From Flavobacteriaceae bacterium (GTDB lineage: Bacteria > Bacteroidota > Bacteroidia > Flavobacteriales > Flavobacteriaceae): DNA of 62,006 bases. A model generated the notes under the pieces. The model searched no databases. It was given only the letters and a program-made list of their open reading frames with translations, and had not been told where the DNA came from. Every line of letters starts with the position of its first letter. Position 1 is the stretch's first letter. This document shows positions 35,894 through 44,893 of the stretch, in pieces. The position numbers and the translations under genes were made by a program. The stretch spans positions 1-62,006 of the forward strand of contig DUDG01000039.1 in NCBI GenBank assembly GCA_012959395.1. The letters run 5' to 3'.

Positions 35894-37027
35894 ATGTTTC
35901 TAAATAAATTAATGGGATTAGAAATTGATAAATATCAAGATTATAAAGAAAAGTTGCTTTTTGGCAGATACATAAACAATGATTCTATAGTTAAACTTAA
36001 TATGAAGTATGACTTTTTGGTTATAGGTCATAGTTCTAATAATCTTCCCATTTATTCGATTAAAATGGGATTTGGACCAATTAAAATACTTTTATGGTCC
36101 CAAATGCACGGAAATGAATCTACTTCCACAAAAGCTTTATTTGATTGTTTATCATTCTTAAACAATTATCAGAAAAATATTTTTTCTTCTGTTACTTTGA
36201 TGCTTATACCAATATTAAACCCTGATGGAGCTTTGAAATATACCAGAGAAAATATTAACAACATTGATCTTAACAGAGATGCCCTTTCTTTAAGTCAGAT
36301 AGAGAGTAGTATTCTAAGGAATCACTATAATCAATTTAAGCCCGACTTCTGTTTTAATCTACATGACCAAAGGTCTATTTACTCAGTAAAAAATAACAAA
36401 CCTTCTATATTATCTTTTTTATCTCCTTCTGCTAATTTTGAAAAATCTGAAACTAAATCTAGAAAGGAGAGTATGAAGATTATAGCTTTCGTAAAAGGTA
36501 AAATGTCTTCAATTATTCCTGATAATATTTCCAGATATAATGATGATTATAATCAAAATTGCGTTGGAGACACATTTCAATCTCTTAAAACTCCTACTAT
36601 TCTTTTTGAATCTGGACATATAGGTCAAGATTATAACAGAGAAAAAACAAGAGAATACATGTGTTATTCTTTGATCTACTCCATAAATTCAATTGCTTTT
36701 AATGATTTTGTAAAAATTGACTACAAAGACTATTACTTAATTCCAGAAAATTCAACTTTTTTCTGTGATATTTTTTTAAAAAATGTTAAAACCTTCTCTG
36801 ATAAAAATCAAACTATCGATATATGCATCATGTTTAAAGAAGTTTTAGATATTAATAAAAAAGAAATTAGATTTGAACCTTACATAGATAAACATGGACA
36901 TTTTTCAAACATGTCAGGTCATCTTAATGTTGATTTCAATCAAATTAAAGATTGTTTTGATATGTCCAATAATTTTATCATTGATAATTTAATGGATATC
37001 ATTAATAAATTGCGAATAATTCAATGA
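35894..37027 (+). CDS. M14-family zinc carboxypeptidase-like protein
   Basis: Motifs of M14 metallopeptidases are present: QMHGNEST (zinc ligands His and Glu, H-x-x-E), PILNPDGALKYTRENINNIDLNRD with the substrate-binding Arg, and CFNLHDQRS with the third zinc ligand. FESGHIGQDY near residue 235 probably supplies the catalytic Glu region. I start at ATG 35894 (MFLNKLMGLE); ATG 35912 is also possible, while an upstream TTG at 35882 seems less likely. There is no signal peptide, so it may cleave peptides in the cytoplasm. It stands alone behind the repeat-rich region. Confidence 0.8.
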   Translation: MFLNKLMGLEIDKYQDYKEKLLFGRYINNDSIVKLNMKYDFLVIGHSSNNLPIYSIKMGFGPIKILLWSQMHGNESTSTKALFDCLSFLNNYQKNIFSSVTLMLIPILNPDGALKYTRENINNIDLNRDALSLSQIESSILRNHYNQFKPDFCFNLHDQRSIYSVKNNKPSILSFLSPSANFEKSETKSRKESMKIIAFVKGKMSSIIPDNISRYNDDYNQNCVGDTFQSLKTPTILFESGHIGQDYNREKTREYMCYSLIYSINSIAFNDFVKIDYKDYYLIPENSTFFCDIFLKNVKTFSDKNQTIDICIMFKEVLDINKKEIRFEPYIDKHGHFSNMSGHLNVDFNQIKDCFDMSNNFIIDNLMDIINKLRIIQ

Positions 37028-37055
37028 TTTCTCATTTTATTTAAAAATAATTCAA

Positions 37056-37063
37056 TATATTTG
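37056..37063 (+). promoter_or_regulatory. Bacteroidota -7 element upstream of the Lrp-type gene
   Basis: TATATTTG is a full match to TAnnTTTG, 27 bases before the ATG at 37091. No clear TTG is found at the usual distance. Confidence 0.5.
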
Positions 37064-37090
37064 TACTTCTCTAAATTTAAAAACAATAAA

Positions 37091-37570
37091 ATGGCTAAAT
37101 TAAAACTTGATGAAATAGATCATCAAATATTAGATCTATTAATAGAGAACACAAGAACGGCTTTTACGGATATTGCAAAACAACTTCTTATTTCTGCTGG
37201 AACAGTGCATGTAAGGGTGAAAAAAATGGAGGATGCGGGTATAATTAAAGGCTCCACTTTAACACTTGATTACAAAAAGCTAGGTTATACTTTTATAGCA
37301 TATATCGGAATTTTTTTAGAAAGAACTCATCATACAAAATTTGTTCTTCAACATTTAAAAACAATTCCTTTTGTAACTGTAGCCCATATTACAACAGGTA
37401 AGTTTAATATATTTTGTAAAGTTCGTGCTAAAAGCACTGATCATGCAAAGTCTATTATATTCATGATGGACGATATTGAGGGGGTTTCAAGAACTGAATC
37501 AATGATTTCTCTGGAAGAAAGCATAAATGACAAGAAGAGATTGATGCATAGAATTTTTAATGAATTATAG
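37091..37570 (+). CDS. Lrp/AsnC-family transcriptional regulator
   Basis: The N-terminal winged helix-turn-helix (DEIDHQILDLLIENTRTAFT, then IAKQLLISAGTVHVRVKKME) and the C-terminal RAM ligand-binding domain (from FIAYIGIFLERTHHTKF) are complete in about 159 residues. Such regulators respond to amino acids. I use ATG 37091 (MAKLKLDEIDHQ), because the longer frame starting with TTG at 37061 would overlap the TATATTTG promoter element. PEP carboxylase begins 16 bases downstream and is probably on the same transcript. Confidence 0.92.
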   Translation: MAKLKLDEIDHQILDLLIENTRTAFTDIAKQLLISAGTVHVRVKKMEDAGIIKGSTLTLDYKKLGYTFIAYIGIFLERTHHTKFVLQHLKTIPFVTVAHITTGKFNIFCKVRAKSTDHAKSIIFMMDDIEGVSRTESMISLEESINDKKRLMHRIFNEL

Positions 37571-37586
37571 TAATTTTTAAGTTTTT

Positions 37587-40172
37587 GTGAGAAAATTAAC
37601 CAAGAAAGAAAGATTTAACGATAAAGTTTTATCAAGGTACCAAGTTTATAATAGTATTTTTTCAACTCTTCCATACGAAAGTATAGGAAATACTGGGGTT
37701 ATGCTTCCTTTATTTGAAAAAATTTGTGTAGAAAGTTATGATAAAAACAATAATCCATCTCAAATAGTAGAATTTTTTTTCAATACCTATTTAAAGGACT
37801 CAGATGAAAAAGAGAAGATTACGTTGCTTTTCAGATTTATTCAATACATAGAAAGACAGGTTGTCCTCTTTGATGCAGTTGAAGACGCTTCATTTTCTTA
37901 TATAAATAATTTAGATGGTAGAGGAACTTTACGTAATTTAAAAGAAGAGGCTGAGTCTAAAAATAAAAAGCCTGAATTAAGGGATTACTTATCAAAGTTT
38001 AGATTAAGACCAGTTTTAACTGCTCATCCAACTCAGTTTTATCCAGGATCTGTATTAGGGATCATTACCGACCTTACTTCAGCAGTTAAAGAAAATGATT
38101 TAGCTCAAATAAAAATTATACTTTCTCAATTAGGTAAAACGCCTTTTTTTAAAAATAAAAAACCTACACCATATGATGAAGCAGTTAGTCTTACTTGGTA
38201 TTTGTCGAATGTTTTTTACAATTCAATAAGTAATATTTATAAATATATTAAATCGAATATATTTGATGGAGAAGACTTTAATAATGATATAATTAATTTA
38301 GGGTTTTGGCCTGGTGGAGATAGAGATGGAAATCCATTTGTAACTACTGAAATTACGCTAAGTACTGCAAGGAAGTTAAGAAGTGATGTGATTAAGAATT
38401 ACTATAGGGATATTAGAAAACTTAGAAGAAGGCTTACTTTTAAAAATATAGACACTATAGTTGTTGATATTGAGAATAGACTATATAAAAGTATTTTTAA
38501 CGACAATAATCCACCTGAAATTAGTTTAGAAGAGCTTAAAAGTAAGCTGTATCAGATTAAAGAAATTTTGACTAATGAGCATAAATCGTTGTTTATTGAT
38601 GATTTGGATGACTTGATAAACAAGGTTAATATTTTTGGTTATCATTTTGCGAGTTTAGACATTAGACAAGATTCAAGAATTCATAGTAAAGTTTTTGAAA
38701 ATATTTTTAAAATTGCTCAAAAATCACTTATCAAAATATTTCCTACTAATTACCTAAATCTATCTAAGGAAAAAAAAATAAAAGTTCTTTCAAATATTAA
38801 AAGAAATATTCCTTTAGATCATTTTAAAGATGAATTAGCTATTTCTACCTTAGGATCTATTAGAGCAATGAAAACAATTCAAAATGCTAATGGTGAAAAG
38901 GGATCAAACAGGTACATTATAAGTAATAATCAATCATCTTTAAATATTATTGAAGTTTTTACAATGTTTAGGTTAAGTGATTGGGAATCACCTTCTGTAG
39001 ATATAATTCCTTTATTTGAAACTATCTCAGATTTAAAAGTTGCTTCTATGGTAATGGAATCTGTTTATAGAAATAAACTTTATAGAGATCATTTGTCTAA
39101 AAGAGGGAATAAACAAACTATCATGCTTGGTTTTTCTGATGGAACTAAAGATGGAGGCTACTTAATGGCTAATTGGAGCATATTAAAGGCAAAAGAAGCC
39201 TTAACAACTATTTCTAGAAAATTAGGTATTAAAGTGCTCTTTTTTGATGGAAGAGGAGGGCCTCCAGCTAGAGGAGGCGGTAATACTCATCAGTTTTATG
39301 CTTCTATGGGTGGTTTTGTAGAGTCTGATGAAATTCAACTTACCGTTCAAGGTCAAACAATTAGCTCAAATTTTGGCACTGTTCAATCTTGTCAATATAA
39401 TTTAGAACAATTATTAAGTTCTGGAATTCAAAACAGAATATTAAATGATAGTAATGATAGTTCAAATAAAGACGATAAAGTTATTTTAGAAAACTTAGCC
39501 AACATTAGTTATAAAGCATATAGTGATTTTAAAAATCATCCTAAATTCCTTCCTTATTTAGAACATATGAGTACTATTAAATACTACGCCAAAACTAATA
39601 TAGGTAGTAGACCGTCAAAAAGAGGAAAAGATGATGCAGAATTTGATTTTTCTGCATTAAGAGCAATTCCTTTTGTTGGTAGTTGGAGTCAGCTTAAACA
39701 AAATGTTCCTGGTTTTTATGGTGTTGGAACTGCATTAAAATATTATAGTAACCAAAATAAGTTTAATGATCTCAAAAAACTATACAAAAGATCTTCATTT
39801 TTTAGAACATTAATTTCTAATAGCATGATGAGTCTTACAAAGTCATTTTTTAAATTAACTTCATATATGAAAAATGATCCTGAATATGGAGAATTTTGGA
39901 CCTTAATCTATGAAGAGTATAAACTGTCAAAATCAATGATACTAAAACTTTCAGGTTTTAAGGAACTTATGGAGAATGAACCTGCAAATAAAGCTTCAAT
40001 TCAGACAAGGGAAAGAATTGTTCTTCCTTTAATTACCATTCAACAATATGCTTTAAGAAAAATTAAAGACATTGAAAGAGGTGTTGTTTCTAAAAAGGAT
40101 TTGAATACTTATGAAAAAATGGTTACTAGATCTTTGTTTGGAAATATAAATGCAAGTAGAAACTCAGCATAA
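37587..40172 (+). CDS. ppc: Phosphoenolpyruvate carboxylase
   Basis: The enzyme converts PEP and bicarbonate to oxaloacetate, refilling the TCA cycle. The catalytic His segment is VLTAHPTQFYPG (about 139-150), followed by GFWPGGDRDGNPFV, LGFSDGTKDGGYLMANW and FFDGRGGPPARGGG. The TAHPTQ and GGPPARGGG variants, instead of TAHPTE and GGSIGRGG, are as I recall the form common in Bacteroidota. The 861-residue protein starts with GTG (37587), 16 bases after the Lrp regulator. The end TRSLFGNINASRNSA replaces the usual R-N-T-G end. It is convergent with aroB after three bases. Confidence 0.94.
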   Translation: MRKLTKKERFNDKVLSRYQVYNSIFSTLPYESIGNTGVMLPLFEKICVESYDKNNNPSQIVEFFFNTYLKDSDEKEKITLLFRFIQYIERQVVLFDAVEDASFSYINNLDGRGTLRNLKEEAESKNKKPELRDYLSKFRLRPVLTAHPTQFYPGSVLGIITDLTSAVKENDLAQIKIILSQLGKTPFFKNKKPTPYDEAVSLTWYLSNVFYNSISNIYKYIKSNIFDGEDFNNDIINLGFWPGGDRDGNPFVTTEITLSTARKLRSDVIKNYYRDIRKLRRRLTFKNIDTIVVDIENRLYKSIFNDNNPPEISLEELKSKLYQIKEILTNEHKSLFIDDLDDLINKVNIFGYHFASLDIRQDSRIHSKVFENIFKIAQKSLIKIFPTNYLNLSKEKKIKVLSNIKRNIPLDHFKDELAISTLGSIRAMKTIQNANGEKGSNRYIISNNQSSLNIIEVFTMFRLSDWESPSVDIIPLFETISDLKVASMVMESVYRNKLYRDHLSKRGNKQTIMLGFSDGTKDGGYLMANWSILKAKEALTTISRKLGIKVLFFDGRGGPPARGGGNTHQFYASMGGFVESDEIQLTVQGQTISSNFGTVQSCQYNLEQLLSSGIQNRILNDSNDSSNKDDKVILENLANISYKAYSDFKNHPKFLPYLEHMSTIKYYAKTNIGSRPSKRGKDDAEFDFSALRAIPFVGSWSQLKQNVPGFYGVGTALKYYSNQNKFNDLKKLYKRSSFFRTLISNSMMSLTKSFFKLTSYMKNDPEYGEFWTLIYEEYKLSKSMILKLSGFKELMENEPANKASIQTRERIVLPLITIQQYALRKIKDIERGVVSKKDLNTYEKMVTRSLFGNINASRNSA

Positions 40173-40175
40173 TTA

Positions 40176-41234
40176 TTATTTTTCGTAATATCGAAATGAA
40201 TCAATAATGGTTTTATTTTCAACTTCAATATCATAAACAGGATTCCCTATTTCTTTTAAAAGAATAAAGTTTATTTTTCCATGACTGTTTTTTTTGTCAT
40301 GTTTTAATAGCTTAATAATTTCCATTATTTCACTATTTGAAAAATTAATTTTTTTATAAATTTTTAATATGTGCTTTTTAATTCTATCTAAATCAAATTG
40401 AGAAAAATTAAAATATTTATTGGATATGTATGAAGCTAAAACAATACCAATACCAATAGCCTCTCCATGTAAGAGTCTTTTATTAGTGTTTAAAAAAAAT
40501 GATTCAATTGCATGGCCTAAAGTATGACCAAAATTCAAAGCCTTTCTTTCCTTATTTTCTTTTTTATCTATTAGAACAATTTTATTTTTAATTTCTATAG
40601 ATTTATTGATAATTTTTAAATTATAAATTATATTATTGTTTTTTTCAAAAACTAACTTATTAAACAAGTCTAAATTTGAAATTAATGAATGCTTGAATAT
40701 TTCGGCATATCCACTAAAAATTTCTAATTTATTAAGAGTATTTAAATAGATTGGATCTATTATTACCATTTTAGGGTCATGAAATGTTCCAATTTGATTT
40801 TTCAAAACACCCAAGTCAACACCTGTTTTTCCGCCAATAGAAGCGTCTACCATTGACAAGAGAGTTGTAGGAATATTTATATAATCTATTCCTCTCTTAA
40901 ATGTACTTGCAATGAAGCCACCCATATCACCAACGACTCCACCACCTAAATTGATTATTAGACTTTTTCTATCTGCTCCAAGGGATGATAATTTATTCCA
41001 TAAAAACATACATGATTCAATATTTTTATGATCTTCGCCATCCTTTGAAATTATTGTTTCATATTCTTTAATTTTAATTTTATCAATTAGAACACTTAGA
41101 CAATCTTTATTCGTATTGAAATCTAAATGAATAAATATTTTTGAATAATTGCAAGAATTTAAATGAGACTTAAGTGTATTATAGCCTTCATTTTCGAAAA
41201 AAATAGAATAACTTTCAGCCTTAATTGGTTTCAT
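40176..41234 (-). CDS. aroB: 3-Dehydroquinate synthase
   Basis: AroB makes 3-dehydroquinate from DAHP, the second step of the shikimate pathway, using NAD and a divalent metal. GGGVVGDMGGFIASTFKRGI is the NAD-binding motif, with IPTTLLSMVDASIGGKTGVD behind it; SGYAEIFKHSLI and LNFGHTLGHAIESFF supply metal ligands and active-site residues. At 352 residues the length is normal. It is the only shikimate gene in the window, convergent with ppc and divergent from the proline dehydrogenase gene across 79 bases. Confidence 0.95.
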   Translation of the reverse strand: MKPIKAESYSIFFENEGYNTLKSHLNSCNYSKIFIHLDFNTNKDCLSVLIDKIKIKEYETIISKDGEDHKNIESCMFLWNKLSSLGADRKSLIINLGGGVVGDMGGFIASTFKRGIDYINIPTTLLSMVDASIGGKTGVDLGVLKNQIGTFHDPKMVIIDPIYLNTLNKLEIFSGYAEIFKHSLISNLDLFNKLVFEKNNNIIYNLKIINKSIEIKNKIVLIDKKENKERKALNFGHTLGHAIESFFLNTNKRLLHGEAIGIGIVLASYISNKYFNFSQFDLDRIKKHILKIYKKINFSNSEIMEIIKLLKHDKKNSHGKINFILLKEIGNPVYDIEVENKTIIDSFRYYEK

Positions 41235-41313
41235 TTGTCTAAAATATTTTACAAAAATAACATCTTTTTTATTTAAAAAACTATGTAATTTAGTATAATA
41301 AAAATTTAAATTA

Positions 41314-42489
41314 TTGAATTCGATATTTTCAAATACTAAGGAGGCCTTTTCATTAAAATCTAATTTCGAACTTTCAAGAGCCCAATTCCTATTTAAGATT
41401 ATAGAAAATAAGACACTTGTAAAAATATTTACATTTTTAACAAAAATTGCCTTAAAAATCTACTTACCTGTTACTCCAATTATTAAAATGAGTGTATTTA
41501 ATCATTTTTGTGGTGGAATTTCTGAATTGGATTGTATCCCAATTATAAAAAAAATGTATCAAAAAAAAGTAAGTTCAGTGCTTGATTTTTCTACTGAAGC
41601 CTTTAATTCAGAAGAGGAGTTTGATAACTGTTATGATAAAAAGCTATCAATCATTGAATTTGTAAAGAATCGTACTGAAATTCCTTTTACAGTTTTTAAA
41701 CCTACATGCTTAGGAAGTATAGACTTGTTTAAAAAGAAAACAAATGGAGAAACTTTAAATGAAGACGAAAATATTCTTTGGAATAAAGTTGTTTTAAGAT
41801 TTGAAAGAGTATGTCAAAAAGCTTTCGAAAATGATATTAAAGTTTTAATAGATGCAGAGGAGGTTTTTATTCAAAAGGCTATTGATGATCTAGCTATTTT
41901 AATGATGCTTAAATTCAATAAAAAAAAACCAATTGTGTTTAATACTGTTCAAATGTATAGATGGGACAGATTAGAATATTTAAAAATTTTATTAAATGAT
42001 AAAAACATTAATGATATTACATTTGGTTTTAAACTTGTAAGAGGAGCTTATATGGAAAAAGAAAGGTTAACAGCAAAATCTTTAAATATTAAATCTCCAA
42101 TTTGTGAAAGCAAACTTGAAACCGATGTAAATTTTGATTCTGGATTAGATTTTGTATTTGAAAATTTAAATAGAATTAGTTTGGTTTGTGGATCTCATAA
42201 TGAAGAATCTGTTATCAAAATTATGAATATTATGAAAGAAATGAATATTGATAACAATGACCAGAAAATTTGGTTTGGCCAATTATACGGCATGAGCGAT
42301 AATATAACTTATAATCTAGCTGATAAAGGCTATAATACTTTTAAAATCTTACCATTTGGACCTGTAAGAAACCTTATGCCGTATTTAATAAGAAGAGCAG
42401 AAGAAAACACTTCTGTTAAGGGTCAAACAGGAAGGGAATTACAACTTATAATTAATGAAAAAAGAAGAAGATATTTAGAGAAGTCATAA
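41314..42489 (+). CDS. Proline dehydrogenase (monofunctional)
   Basis: The FAD-dependent enzyme oxidises proline to pyrroline-5-carboxylate. The 391-residue protein matches the Bacteroidota monofunctional family: FNHFCGGISELDC, VLDFSTEAFNSEEEFD, IPFTVFKPTCLGSIDLFKKK, VLIDAEEVFIQ, FKLVRGAYMEKERL, VCGSHNEESV and the C-terminal PFGPVRNLMPYLIRRAEENT. The start codon is TTG (41314-41316), giving NSIFSNTKEAFSLKS, which fits homologues that begin close to a similar F-x-N-T-x-x-A-F segment. The next gene is convergent, directly adjacent. Confidence 0.92.
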   Translation: MNSIFSNTKEAFSLKSNFELSRAQFLFKIIENKTLVKIFTFLTKIALKIYLPVTPIIKMSVFNHFCGGISELDCIPIIKKMYQKKVSSVLDFSTEAFNSEEEFDNCYDKKLSIIEFVKNRTEIPFTVFKPTCLGSIDLFKKKTNGETLNEDENILWNKVVLRFERVCQKAFENDIKVLIDAEEVFIQKAIDDLAILMMLKFNKKKPIVFNTVQMYRWDRLEYLKILLNDKNINDITFGFKLVRGAYMEKERLTAKSLNIKSPICESKLETDVNFDSGLDFVFENLNRISLVCGSHNEESVIKIMNIMKEMNIDNNDQKIWFGQLYGMSDNITYNLADKGYNTFKILPFGPVRNLMPYLIRRAEENTSVKGQTGRELQLIINEKRRRYLEKS

Positions 42490-42834
42490 CTATTTTACTT
42501 TATTGAAATATGCAACTTTTTCACAATTTTTAATTTTAAAAGTTGATAGATTACTTTTTATATCAGCTTCAATAATGTATATTTTACATGAATCTAATTT
42601 TACATTACTTTTTGAAAAATTTACATCATAAATATTTAAAAAGCCTTCTTTGCTTTTAATTATACTTTCGTTTTTATTATTAAAAACCCATTCTTTTTTA
42701 TAGATATCATTTAATACCCTTTTGTTAGGTGTATAGTTAAAAGTACTTTCTTTTTTATCTAAAATAAATATTAGGATAATTATTCCTATTGTTGTTCCAA
42801 ACAGGAAATAGTATAAACGTTTTAAAAAGCTCAT
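42490..42834 (-). CDS. Small membrane-anchored protein, possibly DUF4258
   Basis: The 114-residue protein has one N-terminal helix (about 7-25: YYFLFGTTIGIIILIFILD), followed by a motif YTPNKRVLNDIYKKEWVF and an extracytoplasmic or periplasmic domain of about 80 residues with two Cys (SCKIYIIEAD, KNCEKVAYF). Similar Flavobacteriia proteins are annotated DUF4258, from memory. Function is unknown. It starts seven bases after tsaE ends, so it is probably the last gene of a porX-tsaE transcript, and it ends immediately beside the proline dehydrogenase stop. Confidence 0.65.
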   Translation of the reverse strand: MSFLKRLYYFLFGTTIGIIILIFILDKKESTFNYTPNKRVLNDIYKKEWVFNNKNESIIKSKEGFLNIYDVNFSKSNVKLDSCKIYIIEADIKSNLSTFKIKNCEKVAYFNKVK

Positions 42835-42841
42835 AGGTAAG

Positions 42842-43252
42842 TTATCTGTTTTTAATTGTTATTTTTCTTTTATCATCTCCAATATAATCTATTGTAATAT
42901 GAGAATAGTTCTGATTTAATTGATCAATAATTATTTCAGGCCATTCAATTATGACTTTATTTTTACTTGCTAAATAGTCCAATAAGCCTAAGTTATTAAT
43001 TTCTTCTATTTTTTCAATCCTGAAAAGATCCATATGAAATACAGTTGATTCCTTAGTGATGTATTCATTTATTAAGTTATAAGTAGGACTGTTTACCGTA
43101 TCTATGACTCCTAAATTTTTACATAATTGTTTAATTAGCGTAGTCTTTCCAGCCCCAATAACTCCGCTAAATAAAAGAATGTTACTTTTAGAACTTTTTA
43201 AAACAAGCTCACTTGCTTTTTCAATGTTGTTTAAGTCATATTCAAATTCCAT
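42842..43252 (-). CDS. tsaE: tRNA threonylcarbamoyladenosine biosynthesis ATPase TsaE
   Basis: TsaE is the ATPase partner of TsaB and TsaD in forming t6A at position 37 of tRNAs. The P-loop GVIGAGKTT is at 30-38, SPTYNLINEY and VFHMDLFRIEKIEEINNLGL are the family switch regions, and VIIEWPE is the conserved late motif. At 136 residues it is complete. It is three bases downstream of porX. tsaB and tsaD are elsewhere. In several Flavobacteriia tsaE follows porX, which supports this order as ancestral. Confidence 0.94.
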   Translation of the reverse strand: MEFEYDLNNIEKASELVLKSSKSNILLFSGVIGAGKTTLIKQLCKNLGVIDTVNSPTYNLINEYITKESTVFHMDLFRIEKIEEINNLGLLDYLASKNKVIIEWPEIIIDQLNQNYSHITIDYIGDDKRKITIKNR

Positions 43253-43255
43253 AAT

Positions 43256-44791
43256 CTACTTTGGCTTAATCACAACAAATGGCACTAACATTTCTTCTAA
43301 AGAAACTCCGCCATGCTGGTATGTGTTTTTAAACATATTTACGTAATTATTGTAGTTGTTTGAATATACGAAGTAAGTATTTTCTTTAGCAAATATAAAA
43401 CAACTGCTTAGATAATTTGATGGTAATAAAAAACTTGAAGGATCGTCAATTTTAATTACTTTTTTAGTTTCAGAATTTATCTTTTTTGCTGTTTTATATC
43501 TTAAATTTGTAGATATTTCTTTATCACCAGAAACTAGCGATGGAGTATTTACGTTAATTGTTCCATGATCTGTAGTTATGATTATTTTATAACCCAACTC
43601 TTTTGCTTTTATAATTATTTTTTTAAGATTGGAATTATTGTACCAACTCAAGGTTAAACTTCTGTAAGCTTTATCATCTTTCGCCAATTCTTTAATAAAA
43701 TTTACATCTTTTTTTGCATGTGAAATCATGTCAACAAAATTATATACCAAAACACTTAAATCATTTTGTTTTTCATTTTCTAGTTTTTCATAATACTTTA
43801 TTCCTTCTTTAGTATTAATTACTTTATGATAATTAAAACTAACATTTTTACCTAACCGTACTAATTGTTCTTTTAGAAGAAGTTTTTCAAATAAATTTTT
43901 TCCTCCTTCATCATTTTCATTTTTCCATAATTCGTTATGCTTTTTATTTATTTCAATTGGTGATAAGCCAGAAAAAATTGAATTTCTTGAATACTGAGTG
44001 GTTGTAGGAATTATAGAAGAATAAATCTCGTTAACAGTAACTTTGTAATCGCTAATTATATCTGGTTCTAAACATTTCCACTGATCATATCTTAAATTAT
44101 CAATCAAAATCATTAAAGTGGGTCTTTCTGAACTTAATTCAGGGATAACTTTGTTTTTAAATAGTGTGTGAGATAGGTCAATATCATTATCTAATAAAAT
44201 GTTTTTATAATTTTTCTCAATAAATGTTCCAAATAATCTGTTTGCTTCTTTTTTTTGAGATTCTATAATCTCATAAATGTCATTATTATCAATTTGACTG
44301 ATTTCTAATTCCCAATAAGTTAAAATTTTATAAATCTCTATCCATTCTTTAATTGAATTACAATAATTAATTTTAGAATTAATTTCTTGATAGTTTTTTT
44401 GATAGTTTGATATTGTTTTGTTGGTAATTAGTTCTTTGTTTTTAAAAATCTTGGTTAGTGATAATAAAATTTGAGTTGGACTCAACGGTTTGATTAGATA
44501 GTCATTAACTTTTAACCCAAAAGCTTCTTCTACGATCGATTCTTCAGAATTTTGAGAAATCATAATTACCGGAATTAATGTTTTTTCTTTAATAAGATCT
44601 AATGTTTCAATCCCGGAAAGTCCTGGCATATTTTGATCAATTAATATAGCGTCATATGTATTAAGTTTTATAAGTTTTATCGCTTCTTGCCCGCTTATAC
44701 ATATATCAATGTCATATCCTTTGTTATTTAAAAAAAGAATATGCGATTTAAAATGATCAATTTCATCGTCAACCCATAAAAGTTTCATCAT
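43256..44791 (-). CDS. porX: PorX-type response regulator with PglZ domain
   Basis: A receiver domain occupies about 1-120: acidic pocket Asp8/Asp9, phosphoacceptor Asp52 in AILIDQNMPGLSG and Lys101 in NDYLIKPLSP. After a helical linker, a PglZ (alkaline phosphatase superfamily) domain covers about 220-511 with LMILIDNLRYDQWK, SRNSIFSGLSP, YNFVDMISHAKKD and IITTDHGTINV as metal-binding segments. PorX with the kinase PorY regulates the type IX secretion system in Porphyromonas and its PglZ part can cleave oligonucleotides. No porY gene or secretion gene is in the window. A TAAATTTG element lies 17 bases upstream of the start. Confidence 0.92.
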   Translation of the reverse strand: MMKLLWVDDEIDHFKSHILFLNNKGYDIDICISGQEAIKLIKLNTYDAILIDQNMPGLSGIETLDLIKEKTLIPVIMISQNSEESIVEEAFGLKVNDYLIKPLSPTQILLSLTKIFKNKELITNKTISNYQKNYQEINSKINYCNSIKEWIEIYKILTYWELEISQIDNNDIYEIIESQKKEANRLFGTFIEKNYKNILLDNDIDLSHTLFKNKVIPELSSERPTLMILIDNLRYDQWKCLEPDIISDYKVTVNEIYSSIIPTTTQYSRNSIFSGLSPIEINKKHNELWKNENDEGGKNLFEKLLLKEQLVRLGKNVSFNYHKVINTKEGIKYYEKLENEKQNDLSVLVYNFVDMISHAKKDVNFIKELAKDDKAYRSLTLSWYNNSNLKKIIIKAKELGYKIIITTDHGTINVNTPSLVSGDKEISTNLRYKTAKKINSETKKVIKIDDPSSFLLPSNYLSSCFIFAKENTYFVYSNNYNNYVNMFKNTYQHGGVSLEEMLVPFVVIKPK

Positions 44792-44808
44792 ATGACATTA
44801 ATTAAAAT

Positions 44809-44816
44809 CAAATTTA
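44809..44816 (-). promoter_or_regulatory. Bacteroidota -7 element upstream of porX
   Basis: The minus strand reads TAAATTTG, a TAnnTTTG match ending 17 bases before the porX start codon. A TTG partner at the normal spacing is not obvious. Confidence 0.42.
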
Positions 44817-44860
44817 GTTATAATTTAAATCACATATTAATATTGTTAATCCTTTATAAA

Positions 44861-44888
44861 TTGAATTAATTCATTTTTCATACTTTTG
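44861..44888 (+). promoter_or_regulatory. Promoter of the lpxD-lpxC-lpxA unit
   Basis: TTG at 44861-44863, 17 bases, then TACTTTTG at 44881-44888: a full match to the Bacteroidota consensus. The lpxD ATG is at 44894, five bases after the -7 element, so transcription probably starts at or within a base or two of the start codon, giving an almost leaderless mRNA. Confidence 0.65.
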
Positions 44889-44893
44889 CGTCG

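Noticed and set aside
37061-37090. TTG start for the Lrp-type regulator
   Set aside because: The extra ten residues overlap a TATATTTG promoter element and precede the normal MAKLKLDEID start.
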